This document shows, in pieces, positions 59,801 to 64,000 of a stretch of 64,000 bases of DNA. Below the pieces are notes generated by a model. The model saw nothing but the letters and a program-made list of their open reading frames with translations. It searched no databases and had not been told where the DNA came from. The stretch is taken from contig NZ_FOLW01000007.1 in the NCBI RefSeq assembly GCF_900112475.1, forward strand, positions 153,617 to 217,616, written 5' to 3'. This DNA comes from Pragia fontium DSM 5563 = ATCC 49100 (lineage in GTDB: Bacteria; Pseudomonadota; Gammaproteobacteria; Enterobacterales; Enterobacteriaceae). The number at the start of each line of letters is the position of its first letter. Positions within the stretch are counted from its first letter, which is position 1. Both the position numbers and the translations under genes were made by a program.

Positions 59801-60541
59801 ATGATCCCGGATTCCACCTTGCCACTCGTTACTAACAATGCAGTTCTGCGTTTACGGCAACAGAGACTTGCGCAGTCAACCCGCCCTTTTCGGGCTAGAG
59901 GGTGTCGAGTTATCCGCTGCGAACGCTGTCTGTTACCACAGGTTCATTGCCTATGTCATACCTTCTCCGGTATGAGCGCTGAATGCAGTTTTTGCCTGTT
60001 AATGTATGACACGGAACCACTCAAACCGAGCAATACCGGTAGACTTATCGCCGATATATTACCGGATACCCATGCTTTCCTTTGGTCACGTACTCACGTA
60101 GATCCTCAATTACTGGCGCTGTTATCCAATCCGGATTATCAGCCTTATGTCATCTTTCCAGCCTCTTATGCCACTCCCGATCGTGTAAGAACTCAGGTTG
60201 AAAAGCAGAATAATAAGCGTCCGTTATTTATTATTCTCGATGGTACCTGGACCGAAGCCAGAAAGATGTTTCGCAAAAGTGCCTATTTAGATAACTTGCC
60301 CGTGCTCTCTATCGCCAACGATGAAGAATCTGATTACGGTCTACGAGAAGCCAGCAACAAAGAGCAGCTTTGTACCGTTGAAGTTGCAGTTAAAATTCTT
60401 CAGCAGGTAGGTGAGTCAAACGTTTCACAAAGCCTTCTCCATTACTTTTCTGATTTCAAACAGCGCTATCTGGCCGGCAAAGCAAACCGGAGTCTTGAAG
60501 ACTATATTGCCTTTTCGACCAAAAACGATTCAGCTGACTGA
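59801..60541 (+). CDS. tapT: tRNA acp3U47 synthase TapT (DTW family)
   Basis: Transfers the aminocarboxypropyl group of SAM to U47 of tRNAs (formerly yfiP). The zinc-binding 'RCERCLLPQVHCLCHTF', the 'MYDTEPLKPSNTGRLIADIL' motif and the signature Asp-x-x-Trp in 'ILDGTWTEARKMFRKS' (here Asp-Gly-Thr-Trp) are intact. It is 246 aa. In E. coli the next gene is pat, which is missing here. Confidence 0.93.
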   Translation: MIPDSTLPLVTNNAVLRLRQQRLAQSTRPFRARGCRVIRCERCLLPQVHCLCHTFSGMSAECSFCLLMYDTEPLKPSNTGRLIADILPDTHAFLWSRTHVDPQLLALLSNPDYQPYVIFPASYATPDRVRTQVEKQNNKRPLFIILDGTWTEARKMFRKSAYLDNLPVLSIANDEESDYGLREASNKEQLCTVEVAVKILQQVGESNVSQSLLHYFSDFKQRYLAGKANRSLEDYIAFSTKNDSAD

Positions 60542-60623
60542 TTATTGAGCATTTTTAATGGTGATAAATATCAATAAGATGAAATGAGCACGAGTGAAAT
60601 TCTGTTATGTTAACGACAGTTTT

Positions 60624-60657
60624 GTCATATTCACGCGGTTTTTTGGTCACATTCACG
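60624..60657. repeat. Direct repeat pair upstream of pssA
   Basis: GTCATATTCACG (60624-60635) and GTCACATTCACG (60646-60657) are 22 bp apart, on the same face of the helix. They lie about 90-120 bp before pssA and may be an operator; the regulator is unknown. Confidence 0.5.
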
Positions 60658-60746
60658 GGAAGTGATGGTAGTATTACACGATCCGACTATTACAATTTTG
60701 CTCGTTATGGTTTTACCATAACCCAACAAGAGAAGAATGCACTGTG

Positions 60747-62102
60747 ATGTTGTCATCATTTAAACGTAAGAAATCTCAACAACACCTTGCACAATTGCCT
60801 AAAATATCCCAACAAATTGATGATATTAAAGTATTGTCAAGTCCTGGAGATTACCGCGCTGCTTTACTGGACTTAATCAGTCGTGCAGAGCAACGTATCT
60901 ATCTGATCGCCCTTTATCTGGAACGTGATGATGCAGGCGCTGATATCCTATCTGCGATCTATCAGGCTAAAATGCGTCGACCGGAGTTAGAGGTTGCGAT
61001 ACTAGTAGACTGGCATCGTGCTCAACGAGGAAGAATCGGGGCAGTTGCTGAAAGTACCAATGCTGATTGGTACTGCAAAATGGCTGAGCAGCATCCAGGA
61101 ATCAACGTTCCGGTATATGGTATTCCGGTTAACACCCGTGAAGCATTGGGCGTCCTGCATTTAAAAGGCAGTATTATCGATAATACCGTTGCCTATACCG
61201 GTGCCAGCGTTAATGATGTGTATCTGCATCAACACGACAAATATCGTTATGACCGCTATCAGTTTATAACAAATCCGGCCTTAGCACAGAGCATGGTTAA
61301 CTATGTTAAGCAGCATTTGCTAACCGCTGAAGCGGTGCATAATCTGGACTGCCATAATCGTCCGCGCAGCCCAGAAATTAAAAATGATATAAAGAAGTTC
61401 AGACAAAGCCTGCGTGTGCAGGGATATCAATTTGAAAATAGCGCAACCAACGAGCAGCTATCAGTCACACCGCTGGTTGGCTTAGGACGCCATAGTCCCC
61501 TGAATAAAACGATCGATCGCCTGATGAATAGTACCGAGCACAAACTGACGCTTTGTACGCCTTATTTCAACTTACCCGCTCCACTCGTAAAAAATATTAT
61601 TTCTTTGCTACGTCAGGGTAAGCAAGTTGAAATCATCGTCGGTGATAAAACCGCAAATGACTTCTATATTCCAGAAGATCAGCCGTTTAAGATTATTGGT
61701 GCTCTTCCTTATCTTTATGAAATTAACCTGCGTCGCTTTGTCACTCGACTACAGCGTTACGTTGATCAAGAGCTGCTAACCGTTCGGTTATGGAAAGATG
61801 AAGATAATACTTATCATCTTAAAGGTATCTGGGTTGATGATGAATGGCAGCTAATTACCGGTAACAACCTTAATCCACGCGCATGGCATCTCGATCTGGA
61901 AAATGCCATCCTGATTCACGATCCTTTAGGTGAGCTGAAAGAAGCGCGCTTGCGTGAACTGGAATGTATCCGCACCCATACCTTTGTGGTTAATCATTAC
62001 CAACAGTTACAGAGCATTCAGTTTTATCCGGTAAAGATTCGCAAGTTAATCCGCAGATTAAGGCGAATCCGAATTGATAAGCTTATCAGCCGAATTCTCT
62101 AA
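60747..62102 (+). CDS. pssA: CDP-diacylglycerol-serine O-phosphatidyltransferase
   Basis: Makes phosphatidylserine, the precursor of phosphatidylethanolamine. It is a phospholipase-D-superfamily enzyme with two HKD motifs, 'VLHLKGSIIDNTVAYTGAS' and 'YHLKGIWVDDEWQLITGNNL'. The C-terminus 'KLIRRLRRIRIDKLISRIL' is a basic amphipathic membrane-binding segment. ATG 60747 corresponds to the E. coli start; a GTG one codon earlier is also open. It is 451 aa. Confidence 0.97.
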   Translation: MLSSFKRKKSQQHLAQLPKISQQIDDIKVLSSPGDYRAALLDLISRAEQRIYLIALYLERDDAGADILSAIYQAKMRRPELEVAILVDWHRAQRGRIGAVAESTNADWYCKMAEQHPGINVPVYGIPVNTREALGVLHLKGSIIDNTVAYTGASVNDVYLHQHDKYRYDRYQFITNPALAQSMVNYVKQHLLTAEAVHNLDCHNRPRSPEIKNDIKKFRQSLRVQGYQFENSATNEQLSVTPLVGLGRHSPLNKTIDRLMNSTEHKLTLCTPYFNLPAPLVKNIISLLRQGKQVEIIVGDKTANDFYIPEDQPFKIIGALPYLYEINLRRFVTRLQRYVDQELLTVRLWKDEDNTYHLKGIWVDDEWQLITGNNLNPRAWHLDLENAILIHDPLGELKEARLRELECIRTHTFVVNHYQQLQSIQFYPVKIRKLIRRLRRIRIDKLISRIL

Positions 62103-62115
62103 TCTCTCGCTCAGA

Positions 62116-62146
62116 CAAAAAAGCGCCTATTAAGGCGCTTTTTTGT
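62116..62146 (+). terminator. Rho-independent terminator of pssA
   Basis: AAAAAAGCGCCT-ATTA-AGGCGCTTTTTT, 14 bp after the pssA stop. Confidence 0.9.
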
Positions 62147-62315
62147 TATTCCCTGCATATACATCGATTTCATATTATATCGATAGCTTGTCAAAAATCA
62201 GAATATCCATCTATTCAAGAAAAGTACCTGAAAATGCACTTCACACGCTTTTAGTGGAATTCTGTTGATAATTAATGTTAATTATCTCCGACATCAAAAC
62301 CAAAAGGATATAAAA

Positions 62316-63077
62316 ATGAAGTTAAAAACCCTATTCGGTGCAGTATTAATTCTTAGTTGCATGCAGGTTCAGGCTCGTAATATGGAAGCCATTCAGCAAT
62401 CAGGAACGCTTAAAGTGGGTGTTCCAGGTGACTATGCTCCACTCGCTTACCGAAACGCTTCTGGTGCGCTTGAGGGATATGATATCGATATGGCTAATGC
62501 ACTAGGTAAACATTTAAATCTAAAGGTAGATTTTGTCATTACCAGTTGGCCTAGCCTATCTAACGACTTAGCGGCCGATAAATTTGACGTTGCGATGGGT
62601 GGCGTTACTGCTACTGCAAAACGTGAAGCTGAATTTGGTCTGACAAAGCCCATTGTTGCCAATGGAAAAATTGCGTTGGCCAGTTGCGCTGTTGCTAAAG
62701 AATTACCAGACTTAGAAAAGATCGATCAACCTAAAGTAAAAGTCGTGGTTAATCCAGGAGGCACAAATCAAAGCTTCGTCGATAGCCATATCAAACAGGC
62801 TCAGGTGATTCGCGTTAAAGATAACTTTGATAACCTACAAGCCCTAAGAGATAAGACTGCAGATATCATGGTTACTGACCTGATTGAAGGGGATTACTAT
62901 CAGAATAAAGAACCAAATGTACTTTGCATGGCAACAGAAAAACCTTTCGCTGGAACTGAGAGTTATAAAGTCTATATGATGAAAAAAGACAACGCCCAGC
63001 TCTTGGAAAGTATCAATACTTGGTTACAGGGTGAGACAAAATCTCAGTTAGCCAAGAAGTGGAAAATTCGCGAATAA
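62316..63077 (+). CDS. Periplasmic solute-binding protein family, PheC-like
   Basis: An exported 253-aa protein with signal peptide 'MKLKTLFGAVLILSCMQVQA'. It has the SBP_bac_3 fold: 'SGTLKVGVPGDYAPLAYRNA', 'LEGYDIDMANALGKHLNLKV', 'VNPGGTNQSF' and 'ADIMVTDLIEGDYYQ'. The 'EKIDQPKVKVVVNPGGTN' and 'MVTDLIE' stretches resemble cyclohexadienyl dehydratase PheC of Pseudomonas, including the Glu that acts as general acid there. It is thus either a prephenate/arogenate dehydratase-type enzyme or an amino-acid binding protein. No permease or ATPase gene is adjacent. Start ATG 62316 has AAGGAT upstream; the longer frame is unlikely. Confidence 0.82.
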   Translation: MKLKTLFGAVLILSCMQVQARNMEAIQQSGTLKVGVPGDYAPLAYRNASGALEGYDIDMANALGKHLNLKVDFVITSWPSLSNDLAADKFDVAMGGVTATAKREAEFGLTKPIVANGKIALASCAVAKELPDLEKIDQPKVKVVVNPGGTNQSFVDSHIKQAQVIRVKDNFDNLQALRDKTADIMVTDLIEGDYYQNKEPNVLCMATEKPFAGTESYKVYMMKKDNAQLLESINTWLQGETKSQLAKKWKIRE

Positions 63078-63091
63078 TCTATACTCCATCA

Positions 63092-63114
63092 AAGCCCTAA
63101 TTTGAATTAGGGCT
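63092..63114 (+). terminator. Terminator-like hairpin after the binding-protein gene
   Basis: AAGCCCTAATT-TG-AATTAGGGCTT followed by ATTGTTT, 15 bp after the stop; the T-tract is short. Confidence 0.7.
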
Positions 63115-63327
63115 TATTGTTTAAGTGCTGAAAAAACGAATATAAAAAGTATTCTAAAAACTTATTCCCAAACGATTTTCCCTACTTTCTGATAATCATA
63201 CTGACCCACAAATACATCATTCGAATGCTAGATAGGCTTGGTAGGCTATTCTTTCTCCCCCCTTCATCCTAGTGAAAACTGGGGCCAGTCCTTTAAGCCA
63301 TGTATTAACCCGCTAGCTAAAACCGAG

Positions 63328-63350
63328 ATCCCGGTTTCCACCGGGATGAC
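63328..63350. repeat. GATCCCGG...CCGGGATGAC hairpin repeat
   Basis: Inverted repeat with a 6-nt loop. The same architecture and GGGATGACGA flank occur at 63562-63585, and it is related to the 22956-22981 element. Confidence 0.6.
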
Positions 63351-63430
63351 GAGATTAATGACCAGAGAATAGAATTTGGAGCAATATCAATCATTCGAAT
63401 GTAAATCTGAGGGAGAGACGGGCGTGGGGG

Positions 63431-63471
63431 CGTGGGGGTCGTAGCAGCTTTAGCTGCCGGAGTGCCCGTAG
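63431..63471. repeat. Dispersed palindromic repeat, inverted copy of the 10.3-kb element core
   Basis: The reverse complement of this 41-bp block is identical to 10299-10339 except for three bases in the loop of the GCAGC/GCTGC stem. The outer arms of the 10.3-kb copy are not found here. Confidence 0.75.
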
Positions 63472-63474
63472 CGC

Positions 63475-63500
63475 GGCTAGGCCCGAAGCTCGCCCAGACT
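63475..63500. repeat. GGCTAGGCCCGA repeat block, second copy
   Basis: GGCTAGGCCCGAAGCTCGCC corresponds to 22905-22924 with two changes, and the following CAGAC also aligns. Confidence 0.65.
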
Positions 63501-63561
63501 CAATACCTGCGCCCTCCTCGCTTGGGTTTTAGCTTAATAGCAGCTCTCGGCCTGAGGGCGA

Positions 63562-63585
63562 GATCCCAGCTTTCGCTGGGATGAC
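63562..63585. repeat. GATCCCAGC...GCTGGGATGAC hairpin repeat
   Basis: Inverted repeat with the TTTC loop, the same loop as in the element at 22956-22981. Confidence 0.65.
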
Positions 63586-63633
63586 GATACTCCTTACTCC
63601 TTACGAGCCAAGAAGTTCAACCACCCCAAAACG

Positions 63634-63660
63634 CAAAAACCCCCAGCTTTCGCTGAGGGT
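63634..63660 (-). terminator. Terminator of the rRNA operon
   Basis: In the minus sense CCCTCAGCGAAAGCTGGGGG forms a stem with a GAAA loop and is followed by TTTTTGCGTTTTG, 15 nt beyond the 5S 3' end. Confidence 0.85.
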
Positions 63661-63674
63661 TATCACTTATTTGG

Positions 63675-63793
63675 AGCCTGGCAGTTCCCTACTCTCGCAT
63701 GGGGAGACCCCACACTACCATCGGCGCTACGGCGTTTCACTGCTGAGTTCGGCATGGGGTCAGGTGGGACCACCGCGCTATCGCCGCCAGGCA
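63675..63793 (-). rRNA. rrf: 5S ribosomal RNA
   Basis: The minus strand reads TGCCTGGCGGCGATAGCGCG at its 5' end and ends GGGAACTGCCAGGC, the standard enterobacterial 5S. The internal 'CCCATGCCGAACTCAG' and 'AAACGCCGTAGCGCCGATGG' segments are intact. Length is about 119-120 nt. It is the last gene of a 16S-23S-5S operon transcribed leftward from beyond the window. Confidence 0.97.
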
Positions 63794-63898
63794 TATTCTG
63801 TATTGTAAACCGTCATGTCCGTCTCTCAACACACACAACCATTCACTTCAATCCGTTCACAAGCTGAAAATTCTCAATCAAAACACCTTCGGTGTTGT

Positions 63899-64000
63899 AA
63901 GGTTAAGTCTCACGGTTCATTAGTACCGGTTAGCTCAACGTATCGCTACGCTTACACACCCGGCCTATCAACGTCATGGTCTTTAACGTTCCTTTAGTGG
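63899..64000 (-). rRNA. rrl: 23S ribosomal RNA, 3' end only
   Basis: The minus strand contains GATAGGCCGGGTGTGTAAGC and ends GAGACTTAACCTT, the conserved 3' terminus of enterobacterial 23S rRNA. The 5' part lies beyond the right edge. About 105 bp of spacer, including a short ACACC-TTC-GGTGT hairpin near 63883-63895, separates it from 5S. Confidence 0.95.

Larger units (their letters stand above)
63078..63633. other. Non-coding region with repeats before the rRNA operon
   Basis: About 560 bp with no credible gene. It holds the terminator-like hairpin at 63092-63114, two GATCCC...GGGATGAC hairpins (63328-63350, 63562-63585), the inverted copy of the 10.3-kb repeat and the GGCTAGGCCCGA block. 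A small plus-strand open frame from 63581 runs antisense through the 5S gene and is not a gene. Confidence 0.6.

Noticed and set aside
63581..63997. Plus-strand open frames of 60-75 codons at the right end
   Set aside because: They are antisense to the 5S and 23S rRNA genes and the rRNA terminator.

Overview
The window is a chromosomal segment of a gammaproteobacterium of the order Enterobacterales. Almost every gene has a close E. coli counterpart in nearly the E. coli order: guaBA-xseA, der-bamB-yfgM-hisS-ispG-rodZ, rlmN-ndk-pbpC-yfhM, the isc operon, suhB, glyA, glnB, glrK-qseG-glrR-purL, mltF-tadA, trxC-tapT-pssA, then an rRNA operon. Several features differ from E. coli: a pilW-like lipoprotein gene before rodZ, a two-domain glutamine-dependent NadE beside glnB, no sseAB and no pat. 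This suggests a lineage outside the Escherichia/Salmonella group, possibly a Budvicia/Pragia/Limnobaculum-type organism; that genus-level guess is weak.

Layout. 0-1 kb: the 3' part of a fimbrial adhesin or pilin gene entering from the left. 1.1-4.4 kb: guaB-guaA on the minus strand, divergent from xseA. 5.9-10.1 kb: accessory genes (aminoglycoside/hydroxyurea-type kinase, yfgJ zinc ribbon, AEC transporter) and a KefB/C-like antiporter preceded by a short upstream ORF. 10.4-18.2 kb: der, bamB, yfgM, hisS, ispG, rodZ, pilW, all minus. 18.2-28.0 kb: rlmN, ndk, pbpC and the giant alpha-2-macroglobulin gene yfhM. 28.5 kb: an orphan DUF1795/Eag-chaperone-like gene in AT-rich DNA. 29.1-36.2 kb: pepB and the full iscRSUA-hscBA-fdx-iscX operon with two abutting IscR sites. 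36.4-43.4 kb: trmJ, suhB, a GDPD phosphodiesterase, a ZevAB-like metal-transport pair, a rhodanese, glyA with a PurR box, and yaiL. 43.5 kb: a tiny IS3 transposase relic. 43.6-50.3 kb: glnB, nadE, glrR, qseG, glrK and the glmY small RNA locus. 50.4-62.1 kb: purL with a PurR box, mltF, tadA, pgpC, yfhL, yfiF, trxC, tapT, pssA. 62.3-64 kb: a PheC-like periplasmic binding protein, dispersed repeats, 5S rRNA and the 3' end of 23S rRNA (minus strand).

Most coding content is housekeeping: purine synthesis, Fe-S assembly, envelope assembly and nitrogen sensing. The non-coding DNA holds the more unusual material. Upstream of glrK there is a readable sigma-54 control region: three GlrR boxes, IHF-like sites and overlapping sigma-54/sigma-70 promoters. 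It drives a GlmY-like RNA whose only strong terminator lies about 380 nt downstream, with a series of GATG...CATC hairpins in the extra 3' part. At least two families of dispersed palindromic repeats occur (10.3, 22.9, 50.3, 63.3-63.6 kb). No CRISPR array, prophage or intact insertion sequence was seen.

Several start codons were moved inward from the longest open frame on the basis of the ribosome binding site and remembered E. coli protein starts. All family comparisons are from memory; no search was run.
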